In this document: one piece after another, positions 10,762 through 21,282 of the stretch
Layout of the letters: every line of letters starts with the position of its first letter
Numbering within the stretch: position 1 is the first letter of the stretch
Origin: Macroventuria anomochaeta
Lineage: Eukaryota; Ascomycota; Dothideomycetes; Pleosporales; Didymellaceae
Direction: 5' to 3'
Length of the DNA: 64,000 nt
Assembly: GCF_010093625.1 (NCBI RefSeq)
Contig: NW_022985387.1
Coordinates: forward strand, 138,056-202,055
The notes under the pieces: model-generated
Database searches by the model: none
Seen by the model: the letters and a program-made list of their open reading frames with translations, nothing else
What the model was told of the DNA's origin: nothing
Program-made: the position numbers and the translations under genes

Positions 10762-12653
10762 ATGGTGAACGTGGAGAAGGCGCACATCCCCCTTGTGTCC
10801 GCTCGCGCCCCATCTCCAATCATGAAGGCTACTCCTTACTTCGAACGCACGCTCTTTCACGACCGTAGTCCCGCGGCAAATGAACACTACGAAAGGTCTG
10901 CAGAGCAGGTATTCGAGTCAGACCCCTCGAAGACCCGGATTGCAGTCTGTGTTCAAACTTGCAGCAATGCCGCCGAATCTAGCGACGCTAAAGATACACC
11001 AAGCTCACACGATTACAAGAGCAGGGATATTTCAGTCAGACGTCGTCGCAAGATGTCCATGTTTGAGTCCAACGGTGAACTCAGCGATGATGAGGCCGAC
11101 AAATGCTCAATCTTGAGCGAAGCCTCCAGTACAGCTTTGTCGATTGCGATGGACCAGCGTCAAGCAGATTCCGGACCACCGCTTTACCCTGGCCCTCCGA
11201 AGTTAGTGTCCAGTGAACTTGGGTCCAGCGAGATCGAGAACTTCGTTAAACGTACGAAATACGACTTTCGAGTCTTCTACCTTCGACAAAAGCACTCACT
11301 CAACCGCTTGCACATCACGAAGGCAGATTTCGAGACACTACTACGATTGTGCCATGTTTTCCCTCGCTTCAACGAATATGTGATTGGATTTGGCCGGAAG
11401 AGCAGTGAATCTGAGGTTGGACCTCCCCCGCTCAAGTTTCGACCCTTGTACACAGCTCACGACAACGTGTATCGCGGTTTTGGTAAGTTTGCCAGGAAAA
11501 GTCTTGATTGCTGAAGACTGCTTATGCTCTTCGACTGCAGAGTGTACCTACATCCTACGATACGTCGAGAACACCAATCGGGGTGGTCGAAAGAATCCGT
11601 GGTCGCTGCGACAATTTGGTGTTTACCATCGCTTCAAGCCAGGAGGCAGTCGATGTTCTACATGGATCCTTGTCGGGGCATCGCAACGAATGGAGGGACG
11701 TTTCGATCAATACACAAGAAGTGTGGACGACGTTGTTGCAGCAAATCCGTTTGAATTGCATGTCATTTTCCTCGACACTGTCATTACCAGTTGGAGGCCC
11801 TATCTGGTCTACATAACGCAACTGGCGTCTCACTTGGTAGCTTACGTTCCTTCTTCTCAGGCATCTATACTGACTGCGCATAGTCTGACAAAACCACTGG
11901 TGTGTGCATTAGCACCGAAGACGACGATGAAAACTTCGTCTCGATCTCGGTCGAGGATCATCAGCAATTGAAACAGATCGAAGACGATGTGGCTGATCTC
12001 ATTCTATGTCTTGACTCGACATCTGACACTTTAACGACTTTCGAAGAGATGTACGATCGCTTCTGTCATTGTCAAAATGAATCGAGATCAGCATATACCC
12101 TTGATGCGGTAGCCGTTGCTCTGAAAGAAAAAGTGAAAGAAATACTGTATACTAGGCGCAAAGCGGAAGCGCTGCTTGCGAGAATTCAGAGCACCAGAAC
12201 TCTAGTAAGAAATACTTTAGCTTGCCGGCCATTATCTATGTTGTGCTAATTGTGTGTGTCCAGATCTCATCTCTACTCGAAAGACAGAGCGGCTACAACA
12301 TCAATCACCAGATAAGTGCACTTCGAGAGGGGAACACGATCATGCAAACAATCGCCGAGAAAAACAGAAGAGATTCATCCAGCATGCGGGTCCTTACCAT
12401 CATTACCATGATATACCTGCCCTGCACCATTGTGTCCAATTTTTACTCCACACAATTCGTCAATCAGACCGAAGTCGATGGTGGTCCTACAAAAATGGGC
12501 TACGCACAGAACGCTTGGGTATTCTTTGCCATCTCGATTCCTCTGACCATCTTTACATTCCTGGTCTGGTATTCTTGGATCCATATGGAGTACATGCGGA
12601 GACTGGTAGCTTCCCAACTGTCTGCAAGAAAGAAGGCTGAGTCGCCAGTATGA
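10762..12653 (+). CDS. CorA-like two-transmembrane protein
   Basis: Four exons: 10762-11482, 11541-11836, 11884-12204 and 12264-12653, giving 575 residues. Introns start GTAAGT, GTAGCT and GTAAGA and end CTGCAG, CATAG and TCCAG; phases match at every joint. The first 150 residues are disordered and basic/acidic. The body has the fungal CorA-like landmarks NPWSLRQFGVYHRF, FELHVIFLDT followed by WRPYLVY, then a long helical region, and two C-terminal membrane helices at about 488-506 (LTIITMIYLPCTIVSNFYS) and 530-549. The first helix ends YLPCTIVSNFYS rather than the GMN of true Mg2+ channels, as usual in this fungal group, so metal transport is uncertain. The gene precedes the kinase and HET genes in the same region. 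Confidence 0.87.
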
Positions 12654-13497
12654 CTTGCATCAGATGTCGCTATCATGCATAGGGCTCGAACTTGTGGGGC
12701 GCAGGGAGCAGTCTTAGCCTATTAGAAGTGCACTTGCCGCTTTTGTGGCTGCAGCACACTACGTAGCACTGTACTTGATGCTCGTGCAGCCAGGTTTCGT
12801 TCTTCCTGCGCCCACCAAGGCTGACAAGTTGGGAGCAGCTCGTGCAACTGCACTCGATGTGCGCCTTTTCGGTATCGGCTTAGCACCTTTCATTTCGGCT
12901 TGTTCTATGCCTCACAAGCGCTCCCGTGCTGAGCTCGCTTCCATCACCCGCACCCTGTCGGTAGGAACAACCGCTGCCCGGATTGGTCTGCTCCCGATTT
13001 AGTGTGCACCCCCGCCTTCAGCTTCTCGGCATCTCACCCTTCACACAGCCGTCTTTGCTCAAATATGCCTGACCGGTTTTCCTGCACTTTACCTTCTACC
13101 ATGGGGCAGCCAATGATGCTATCTTTCCACTCGAGCGATAGTGCTAACATCCACGGACTGGCACCCCACAGGTTCTCTATGTGAACGTTGGCCGGACGCA
13201 ATTGGGGCTTAGGTGCTATGGCTGACGATGTCGAATGGCATGAGATCATTTCGCAGTCTGGAGAGGGCACACACATCGACCTCAATTATTGTGGCTTAGT
13301 TGCCTTGTTGCCTTCTTGTCGATCAAAGATAAAGATTGTAAGAACGTCCACCTGTCTAGCTTACTCGATGAGCCAACTCTCACGTCTCATCGCAACTTCC
13401 GGCCCCCAAATGTCAACTGGCGTGGAGCCACTCACGTGCCTCACGTCTAGAGCAACTCGTATCGCTTTCTAATTGCACCCTCAAAAGCTTCAACAAG
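12654..13497. other. Intergenic
   Basis: Holds the 3' flank of the CorA-like gene and the promoter of the kinase gene. An 85-codon frame (12745-13002) has no recognisable domain and is not called. Confidence 0.4.
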
Positions 13498-15153
13498 ATG
13501 GCGACGCTACTCGATGACTTTGATCAAGTGCTCGAATACATGGACAATCATATGGCGAAGACTATGTTCAGAGGCGAAGAGCAAATCTTCTTGCCAAGAC
13601 CGAACTTCGATGTCGTCACAGCCCAAAGTGTCATTCGAATTCTGGTATCGAAAGATGAGGACCTGTACCTTGGACCACAAGAAGAAGAGGATTTTGTACG
13701 AAAGATTCTTACTGAAGGACGTAAGATGTTCGCCACCTGCGTATACGCCGAGTTGTCCTTGACTTGTGTGAAGGCCTTGTTCGAGTACGGTCTCAGTGAC
13801 GCGAAATTTCCATTCAGGGAGGAGGATTGTCCTGCGCAAAAGAACAAACGGAGGTTCAAGTTATCCTTCCTCGAGAAGCAGAAACGATTCAACCCAGCAT
13901 ATTTCCAACTGAACTCGGAACAAAAGTGGAACGATCACATGGCTAAGCCTCTCAGGTTGGATGAGAGCCAGAGTTCGCTGCTTGGTCAAGGGGCTTTTGG
14001 CGATGTTTACAAGATTTGGATACACCCTGATCAGCGTTCCTTCTCAAGTGTACGTCATCCCCCAGCTTACGGAAAGGACTTGTACTGATGGCATTATTAG
14101 GGAGCTAACAAAGACGGTCTGTTCGCAATGAAGGTTACGCAACACGAAGGCACACGTGAGGTCTCTTTCCATCGGGCAATGGCGAATCTGTTCCATCCTC
14201 ATCTGTTGAAGTGCCTCGCTAGCTTCACGTTCAGCTCGCAGTACAATATGATATACGAGAAGGCTGATTGCGATGTGGAAAAGTTCATGAAAATGAACTC
14301 AGATCCGCGGAAGCTCCCTGACATGAGGCCCAACGATTTGGCGCAACAGCTTTTTGGCTTAGCCGATGCTCTCTCGGTCATCCATAACCAAGGTCAAATT
14401 GACCCTGGCAACAGCTTCAACCTTCTTGTCCCAGGTTCCGAAAAGCCGAAGACCGGCTACATCCATGATATCAAACCTGAGAATCTCCTCATGTTCATCT
14501 ACGATGACAACGGTAAGAAGACGTACTGGTTTCGGTTGTCAGACTTCTCGTGTGCCAAGGTGGTTGATGTCCTCACTTCGGTAAGCGGCAAGAACAGACA
14601 CAGCTGGCAAACAGTTAGTAAGTCAGGCACACCTGTTTATCGAGCACCGGAATCCACCGCGCAAGGCAGGACTTCTAGGCCATACGATCTCTGGTCCCTT
14701 GGCTGTGTCTACCTGGAGCTTCTGGTATGGTTCCTAGATGGCTATACAGCGTTGATAAACTTCCGCGATAAACGTGAGTGCCAAGTCACTCCAGGCGGCC
14801 GGGAAGATGAGGGCTTCTACTACGCACCCAACGCTGGCGACAAGTTCAGGTTACGAGAGGTTGTTTTGAAGAAGATGGAGAGCGTGTCGAAGCGTTGCGA
14901 AGGATCTCTCCAGGAGGTTGCCAACGTTATCCCACAGCTACTGCAAATTGATCCAGAAGGGCGGCCAACTGCGGAACAGTTGGTCAAGAGCCTGAAGCAT
15001 ATTGACAGTGGCGCGCGACCACCAGTGGAGGTCACTTCTGAACAACATGCCGCAAACGGTACCTGCGCTTTGTCAGCTCCGGTGGACATATCCGACTCCG
15101 ATTCAGACTCCAGTTTCGGTGGCATGGTCAGGGTTCAGCATCCTACGGAGTGA
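13498..15153 (+). CDS. Ser/Thr protein kinase with unassigned N-terminal module
   Basis: Two exons, 13498-14049 and 14101-15153, joined in phase 0 across a 51-base intron (GTACGT...TGTACTGATGG...TTAG); 534 residues. The kinase domain starts with GQGAFGDVYK (163-172). Visible landmarks are the ATP lysine in FAMKV (195), Glu in REVSFHRAM, the catalytic Asp in IHDIKPENLL (D307, HRD replaced by IHD), the metal-binding Asp in SDFSCAKV (D332, DFG replaced by DFS), TPVYRAPE and the lobe-C LWSLGCVYLELL. The key acidic and lysine residues are present, so activity is likely despite HRD/DFG variation. Residues 1-160 form a module with conserved-looking FPFREEDCP and FLEKQKRFNPAYF segments, unrecognised by me. 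The C-terminus is acidic and Ser/Asp-rich. It lies about 0.9 kb upstream of an HET-domain gene on the opposite strand. Confidence 0.88.
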
Positions 15154-15592
15154 TACAAGTCGTATACTCTGAGTCGTGATCTTAGCGTTTTTTGTATCTT
15201 TCCTTTCATGTGTGTCTACCTTGTATTGAGTATGGTTGTGCGGAGTCCGGGTAATTTGTACATCTACGGGCTGGGACTTTGTTCCGCGTTCCGCTTCACA
15301 GGCTCGCTGTCTATGTTGTTTATTTCTTTTGTACTTTGGTTCGTTATATACGACAGCTGTGGGTCTGTGTTTCCTTATCTTCATGTTGCAGAATGTAAGT
15401 GGGGAAGGTGGACATTGGGTCGGGTGCCTGCTTCGGTATGCTAATCAAATCTTCATCACTACCCACTGTCGGAACACGATGCTCTGCCAATGAAGGGTCA
15501 ATAGAAGGAGGACGATGGTAGCTATTTGATTGACATTATGGTGTTAACACTTGAACAATTTTTCATCAAGCAAGTAGTTCACCTTTGATCAT
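15154..15592. other. Intergenic before tRNA
   Basis: 3' flank of the kinase gene, T- and G-rich, with no gene recognised. Confidence 0.4.
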
Positions 15593-15680
15593 GCATCGGT
15601 GGTTTAGTGGTAAAATTAGCCGTTGCCAAGCTTCATAGCTCAGTTTCGGCTAGCCCCGGGTTCGATTCCCGGCCGATGCA
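15593..15680 (+). tRNA. tRNA-Gly (anticodon GCC) with intron
   Basis: Acceptor arms GCATCGG (15593-15599) and CCGATGC (15673-15679) pair perfectly with discriminator A at 15680. The D arm carries the A-box TGGTTTAGTGG and the T arm GGTTCGATTCC gives the B-box. The anticodon stem AGCCG pairs with CGGCT (15647-15651); the loop TTGCCA places anticodon GCC at 15625-15627. About 17 bases (roughly 15629-15645) follow position 37 and are the expected place and size of a nuclear tRNA intron. No CCA is encoded, as in eukaryotes. Confidence 0.93.
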
Positions 15681-16011
15681 TTTTGCTAATGTGAAGTTAT
15701 TGAGGTAGTGGTGTTATTTTTGCTTAGGGTGAGCGAGAAGTGTGGGATGAGCTCGCTAAAGTTGGTCGACTCTTGGGGGACCCGGGTTGGAAGAGCATGA
15801 CCATCGGCTTCGATCCGGGGAGCCTCACTTCTTTTTACCAAGATCATAACTCGAAGCAGAGTTGTTCTTGTGTCCTGGCGACATTTCGCAAACAAAAGTG
15901 ATTCGGCAAAACCTATTTCCCTCTTGCGGCCTCCAAGATCATCGCGAAAGGACGAACACTTCTTAGGCAAGAGACATAGTTTGGAGTATGTCGAAGACGT
16001 CTCGAGGTACG
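15681..16011. other. Interval between tRNA-Gly and the HET gene
   Basis: About 330 bases forming the 3' flanks of tRNA-Gly and of the convergent HET gene. The T-run expected for Pol III termination is short (TTTT directly after the tRNA). No gene is recognised. Confidence 0.35.
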
Positions 16012-18270
16012 CTACCCAAGTACAACCGTTTCCCAGCGTCGATCTGCTTTTGCCCAATCCTTCAAGTAAACCCATCCGAGCTCTTTTCGATACGCAAGAT
16101 TACCTTTACGCTCGATCAACAGCACGTTGACAATGGGCAACGTCTCTAGCGCTGTGCCATCCTTATCAAAATAATTCTTTGTTGTCCGCTCTTCCCCAGT
16201 GTATGGATAGATATGCAAGCCTGACAACGACAATGCGAAGAACTCGTACAGAACATCCCTATTGACGGGTGCCAGAGCTTTCTCTCTGAAGTTGGTGATC
16301 TCTCCGCAAAGCTCACCAACTACAGCGTTGTTCAAGTCGACGATACCCAAGCCGTAATGACTTGACCCGCGCTGTCCGAGTCGGAGATAGGCTGTTTGGA
16401 CCACAGTGGATAAGAAGCCCGGCCCGAACTTATTGATAGCCGGATCTTGGTCGTGGGGTCCTCTAGGCGTCTGGAATGCGGTTTTGCAGAAGCTGTGATA
16501 ATCGGGCCAATGAGCGCGAAACCTCCCCTGTATGGTCAGGTTATCCATAGTCCGCAAAAGCTCATCTATTGGCGAACCTCGTAAACACCCCTCTTGACTG
16601 GCAATTACCATGTAAATCTCCCAACTCTCGTCCAATTTCGTTTCCGGGTGCAGATTGAGCACTTCCCATTGCTCGGAATCCTCGCCTTTTGCAGTCCAGA
16701 GGGCCAAAGTTCCGTAGAACTCAGTATCTTGGTATCTAACCTGTTCTTCTTGAACCATGGCAGATGCCCAAGACCAGCTCGGGCAGACCAGGCCTGAAAT
16801 CTCCGTTCTTTGAACAGGTTTCTCACCGTCCCAAGCATACCAACGCAGTGCACGATCGAAGTCTACTTTTGGGAGGCCATAGAAGAACGACTCTGCATAG
16901 CTTGATCCGTACAGCAAGTTGGCAATTCCGACGAAGGCATTGTAAACGTCCGACGAGAAAGACAGTTTTCGCGATGTGTAGTTTGCAAGATGCCGTCCGA
17001 AGGCCTCAAAGCTCGAGTTCTCATCCTGCAGGTGGATACCATAAGTACTGAACTCGTTGATCTCAGTGTCGACGTTGTACATGTCCTCATAACATGTCGA
17101 AGTCTGACACTCGAAGTAAGCTCGTGTGTTCGTGAAGTGAAGCAGTCGTTTCGCACAAACAGCTTCTTGATATGTCCAGCCTCGCGTCTGCCATAAGGTA
17201 AGAGGGCTCTCTGCTGGGTCTCGAACAAGGTTGGTTATTCGGAGGCCGGAGATTTCTTCGTGATGTTGGGTGATTGGGCGTGGATGACTGACACCGTGGA
17301 TTCCAAAGTCCATACTGTCACCATAGGCCGATACTAACACTAGCAACGCCGACTCGTAGATGTCGTTCATCGCCATAATTTGGTGCATCTTGTCTTCTGG
17401 ATCGTCCTGTATGATGCAAAGTCGGTCCGCCCAAAGATAATTAATCCCAAGCTCAGTGCAGATATTCATAGCATCCTCAATTGTCCGAGGCATATCTACT
17501 ATTGAGAGACCACTGACCTGGCTCAACGCTGCGATGGTATTCTTGGTGGCAGTCAGAAGTGACGCCCGCGTGTCTTTACCCCAAACGTAGCTCAAAGCTA
17601 CGAATGGGACCTCGCTCGTCTCGACAACACACCGTCGTGCAATATCAATAAGACGAAATCCGCGTGGAAGGTTCGCTTTGCCATCTAATCGACAGTTGGC
17701 GTGCTCTGCAGTACACTCATCGATCGCACCTCGCAAGCGCAACCAGTGTACCGTGGCACCTACACAGGGCATATCAGCCACCTTCCTACTCATGTCGGCT
17801 ATGTGAAGGTCTCCAACCCACATGTTAGACATGCCCCCATCTTCAATTCTGGACTGAAGATAAATATCTGCGGCAGTACCGTAAGACACATCGTGTTCAG
17901 AGCCAAGGAACAGCGAGATAGACCACTCGTCTGGGATCATGGTCGAAATAGGGTTCTCTCCAAACGCATGTGAGATCATACGCTCGACCAGGCAGCATAG
18001 AAGGCAGCTCGGTATTGCGCCTTCCTCCACTCGTCCCAACCGACGATGGAACAAGAACCGCCGACGGGTCTCTATAGGTACACAACTGACCAGATGCTTC
18101 AATCGTAGGTGCTGACAAGCTGAACATAGTGATTTTTCTTGCGGGTACGGAAGAGGACATCCCTGACAAGGCTGATGGAAGAGCTCATGGCCTTCTGCCA
18201 TGGTCAGGTCTTCCTCATCGGGGTTGTAGTAGGAGACAGATCCGGAACAGTGGGCGCAATCGGTATCCAT
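16012..18270 (-). CDS. HET-domain protein (heterokaryon incompatibility type)
   Basis: One long frame; the ATG at 18270 gives 752 residues (an upstream in-frame ATG at 18432 would add 54 residues without a domain). The N-terminus is Cys-rich, with CAHC, CQGC and CSAC pairs in the first 55 residues, suggesting a zinc-binding element. The HET domain begins VPFVALSYVWGKD at about 221-233 and continues to YLWADRLCIIQDD at about 278-290 and the TRGWTYQEAVCAKRLLHF motif at about 365-382. The rest is the variable C-terminal region with several WxW-like and SGLVCPSWSWAS elements. HET proteins trigger cell death on encounter with a non-self partner; the partner here is not known. It reads intact, unlike the HET remnant at 2.6-4.1 kb. 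Confidence 0.92.
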   Translation of the reverse strand: MDTDCAHCSGSVSYYNPDEEDLTMAEGHELFHQPCQGCPLPYPQEKSLCSACQHLRLKHLVSCVPIETRRRFLFHRRLGRVEEGAIPSCLLCCLVERMISHAFGENPISTMIPDEWSISLFLGSEHDVSYGTAADIYLQSRIEDGGMSNMWVGDLHIADMSRKVADMPCVGATVHWLRLRGAIDECTAEHANCRLDGKANLPRGFRLIDIARRCVVETSEVPFVALSYVWGKDTRASLLTATKNTIAALSQVSGLSIVDMPRTIEDAMNICTELGINYLWADRLCIIQDDPEDKMHQIMAMNDIYESALLVLVSAYGDSMDFGIHGVSHPRPITQHHEEISGLRITNLVRDPAESPLTLWQTRGWTYQEAVCAKRLLHFTNTRAYFECQTSTCYEDMYNVDTEINEFSTYGIHLQDENSSFEAFGRHLANYTSRKLSFSSDVYNAFVGIANLLYGSSYAESFFYGLPKVDFDRALRWYAWDGEKPVQRTEISGLVCPSWSWASAMVQEEQVRYQDTEFYGTLALWTAKGEDSEQWEVLNLHPETKLDESWEIYMVIASQEGCLRGSPIDELLRTMDNLTIQGRFRAHWPDYHSFCKTAFQTPRGPHDQDPAINKFGPGFLSTVVQTAYLRLGQRGSSHYGLGIVDLNNAVVGELCGEITNFREKALAPVNRDVLYEFFALSLSGLHIYPYTGEERTTKNYFDKDGTALETLPIVNVLLIERKGNLAYRKELGWVYLKDWAKADRRWETVVLG

Positions 18271-18443
18271 GGTACTATCAAGCTCCGGTTTTGCTGCAAG
18301 CGAGTTGTGGTATTGAACGAACAAGACGACAAAAGTGAATAAGAGGGGCTCTGCTGCATGCAGGTTCTTCCCGGAAGGGCAACAGCAACTGACATGGGTT
18401 CTTAAGCGAGGAGACATCCCATGAATTTCCATTTATGACCTAT

Positions 18444-18980
18444 TCACAACGCAACATGTATGTTGCCAGCAGCAGGCGGTAGATGTTCGGATGGAATGGT
18501 ATTCCAGTATCCTAGCTGACCAAATGGGAGAACTAAGAAGGTGCACGTGGAGCACATGAATACCACCGTGCATATGACTCTCGACCAATCCTGCAATTCA
18601 CGCATCGTAGGAAGAAGACTGCGTAGGGAAGGCTCGAGGACGGACAACTCGATTGCGATCCCGACTGGCTGTATCTAGAAGAAGCTCGCCAACTTCAAAC
18701 GCAGTTCGTCTGCATCCACTGTCGCAAACCTTGGCTGTGGCGGCACCATGCCCGAGTGCGTGATCCCACTCAGTGTAAACGCAGATACACAAACCAACAT
18801 GTATTTAGCGGTCTTCTGCCACCCATCGTTCCGCACTTCAAGTTTTGCTGCCAACCATCTCCCCGGTTCGAAGACAGTGTGCCGCATCTGCTGATGCCAC
18901 CACCGACCCCAGAACCCTCGAACGCCAAACTTTGTGATAGCAGAGAAGGGACCGAAATGTGAAAGCCATGTGTGTGGAGA
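18444..18980 (-). pseudogene. Broken wax-synthase/MBOAT-like acyltransferase
   Basis: One minus-strand frame from 18980 to the TGA at 18444-18446 is interrupted only by TAG at 18675-18677. It reads WLSHFGPFSAITKFGVRGFW then GRWWHQQMRH, a good match to the membrane O-acyltransferase motif RxFWGRxWHQxxR, then KYMLVCVSAFTLSGITHSG (histidine-bearing membrane helix) and, across the stop, IQPVGIAIE and a last hydrophobic helix. A TAG acceptor precedes 18980, so earlier exons probably lie in 19000-19555, where RFKIALFLCARGLNGTLPRA resembles the N-terminal R-G-I-G-T region of the family, but I could not join them in frame. Wax-synthase-like enzymes acylate alcohols or terpenoids in membranes. The stop suggests a recently lost gene; a sequencing error would be the alternative. 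Confidence 0.6.
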
Positions 18981-19576
18981 CTATTTACTCAGGATCAGCT
19001 GTAATGTATTGAGCAGTATGGCGAAGAGTATTGGCGGCAGGAATAGACCGAGCAGAAGGGAATGCGTATACATCGCCATTGTCAGAGGTCTGAGTATAAA
19101 CGCAGGTATTGCCGTCCTGAGTAAGGTCGCGATTCTGCCTTCACCGCTATGGCCAGATCCGTAGGGACCAAAGATCGAACAGGTCGGGTCGCTAAAGCAC
19201 GGGTCATGCCTGGCGAGCTGCTTTGACAGTGGCAAGAAGATAGACAGAATGGGCGGAAGGTGCGAACAGATGTCTATCGTAAACTCAAACCGGGTAGGAT
19301 GCTGGAGAGGGCGGGAAACTCTACGGTCATGCTCAGCGTTACCGATAATCCAGTCATGCAGACCAACTTTGCGGAAGCATCATCGCCCAGGTGAGGCGGA
19401 TATCTTCGAGCCCGAGGCAGTGTACCGTTCAATCCTCTTGCACAAAGGAAAAGAGCAATCTTGAATCTCCTCAAATTCGAAACAAAGGTGATAAAATAGC
19501 AATAGAGAAAGAAATTCGAGTGTGTCATAGGTAGGAAGGCATCGTTGGGTATCATGCTGCTCTCAAACTTCTCTAT
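18981..19576. other. Possible 5' exons of the broken acyltransferase
   Basis: The minus strand holds hydrophobic open stretches (for example 19235-18984 and 19555-19274) that could be N-terminal exons of the acyltransferase remnant, but frames and splice sites do not join cleanly. No other gene is supported. Confidence 0.3.
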
Positions 19577-20698
19577 CTACCTCCGTTCTACACTTCCACT
19601 TCCATCCAACTCAGTCGTCACTGAAGTTGAATCAAGTTCAACAGGCGTGATAGGCTTCCTATTGACCCTCATTATGCCACCCAATTCGCTAGCCTCACTT
19701 GCCCCTCCTGGAGACGATGCAGCATCGTGAGTACCACTTATCGGTGGAAACAAGCTCCCTTGAACCGCCATATACCTCCTCCTCTCAGCCTCAGTAGCAT
19801 CCAGCTCCGCATTCCATTCGGGCATCTCATGCTGGCCACTCTGAGTCGCAGCAGCGGCAGTAGGAGCAACAGTCGCCGCGGGCACCATGACAGCAGCAGG
19901 CATGCCTTTTAAGCTCGAGAATGCCTCCTGGGGTACTTTATCATAGCTTCGTTTCGTCTCATGCCCGTCTGCAAAGTCCTTGGACATCGCCGCAGCGGCC
20001 TTCTTATGCTTCCTCCTCCGCCAAAGCAGAAATGCAGCCAACGCCCCCAGAATCAAGATCAGAGGAATCACAGTCCCGATCGCAGCCTTCGCACCCGTGG
20101 AGAGGCCCCCGCCATCACTCCCATCGCCCGGACTCGACCCCCTCGTGCTCGTGCTCGGAGTCACAGTCCTCGTCGCACTCGCACCCAACCCAACATCGCT
20201 CTGCTGGTACCTCAACTGCACCGCCGTAACCCTCGCGCTCACACTCGCCGGCCAACTCCCCGCCGTATACATCAAATTTTCATTCTCCTCCGCATCCGCC
20301 TCACCGCACCTCAGCACCGGCGTACTTCCACTAGTCCCCGGATTACACATCCCACCACTTCCCCCCACGAACCCCGACGGACAGCACTGTAACGCCGTCT
20401 CGCCATCGATCCAGTCACTAGCGCCCTCAGCAGCGGTGTGAGTAGCTACGGCAGTCCAGGATGTCGGGCACGCGGTGGCGGGGGAGTAGAATGCGCTTGA
20501 GGGGACTGAGGAGGTGGCCCAGGGGAGACAGGCGGTGTTGATTGAGTCGGGGAGCGGGTCACCGTCTTCTTCGGCGAAGACGCATGTCAGGCCGTATTCG
20601 ACGGTGTTGGCGAGCGCGCGGAGGGTGGCGCAGGCGGGGGGTGGTGCGTTCTGGTATGCTATTACCCAGGGATGTTGGTTTGGACGTGTTGAGGTCAT
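19577..20698 (-). CDS. Single-pass membrane protein with Cys-containing ectodomain
   Basis: A 373-residue frame from ATG. Residues 25-130 hold several cysteines in the arrangement TACLPW, ACPTSW, LQCCPSGF and GGMCNP, typical of a fungal class of putative wall-sensing or stress-related surface proteins. A Thr/Ser/Gly linker (175-200) leads to one strong membrane helix at about 205-226 (IGTVIPLILILGALAAFLLW) followed by RRRKHKK, so the C-terminal half should be cytoplasmic; it is rich in Ala, Pro and Glu. No clear signal peptide is visible at this ATG, so an upstream exon may be missing. No enzymatic domain. The topology resembles WSC/mid-type sensors only in general design. Confidence 0.75.
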   Translation of the reverse strand: MTSTRPNQHPWVIAYQNAPPPACATLRALANTVEYGLTCVFAEEDGDPLPDSINTACLPWATSSVPSSAFYSPATACPTSWTAVATHTAAEGASDWIDGETALQCCPSGFVGGSGGMCNPGTSGSTPVLRCGEADAEENENLMYTAGSWPASVSARVTAVQLRYQQSDVGLGASATRTVTPSTSTRGSSPGDGSDGGGLSTGAKAAIGTVIPLILILGALAAFLLWRRRKHKKAAAAMSKDFADGHETKRSYDKVPQEAFSSLKGMPAAVMVPAATVAPTAAAATQSGQHEMPEWNAELDATEAERRRYMAVQGSLFPPISGTHDAASSPGGASEASELGGIMRVNRKPITPVELDSTSVTTELDGSGSVERR

Positions 20699-21282
20699 GT
20701 TGGTGATAGGAATCTAGAGCATTGACCAGATAGCAATTCTCAGAGCGAACGAATTTCGGCGCAAGAAATAGTGCTCAGTGCTGAAAGGTAAATTACGGGT
20801 AGATACGAGACGATGGGTAAGAGAGACATCGCCATCCCAGGAGGGGTCCGTAAGGTGATGTACATCCCCAATATACCAAGCGTACACAGTCTCGCCGTAA
20901 CGAGCCGGTTGGTGTTTTGCGGATGATGCTGTCGCCAAGTGGTATTATCATAGGCCGAGCGGGAATAAAACCCACATTTTTAACCTATACCAAGCCGCAA
21001 CCTTGTGCTAGGCATCTTGGCTTTGAACACCAGAGACGAATGGTAGAATTGGCAGTGGGGTTCTGGTGCCGTTCCTGGTGCTTAATGAGCAAGGTTGCAA
21101 GCTTGGTGGTGCGGGTGGGAGCATAGCCACAAGATCCATCATCATTGCAAGACTCGAAATGCTTGGAGTTGAAAATGCGATACTATTTTTGGCGTGATAC
21201 TCGATACATCGTCTACATGTAGCCGATGTTTTATCTAACCTTGTGACGTATATACAAGATACCTAGAAAGGGATTCTTACAT
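20699..21282. other. Intergenic
   Basis: About 0.6 kb between two minus-strand genes: 3' flank of AGX1 and promoter of the membrane protein (which might include a missed signal-peptide exon). Nothing else recognised. Confidence 0.35.

Noticed and set aside
15686..16075. 129-codon minus frame next to tRNA-Gly
   Set aside because: Overlaps the C-terminal end of the HET gene in another frame; no domain.
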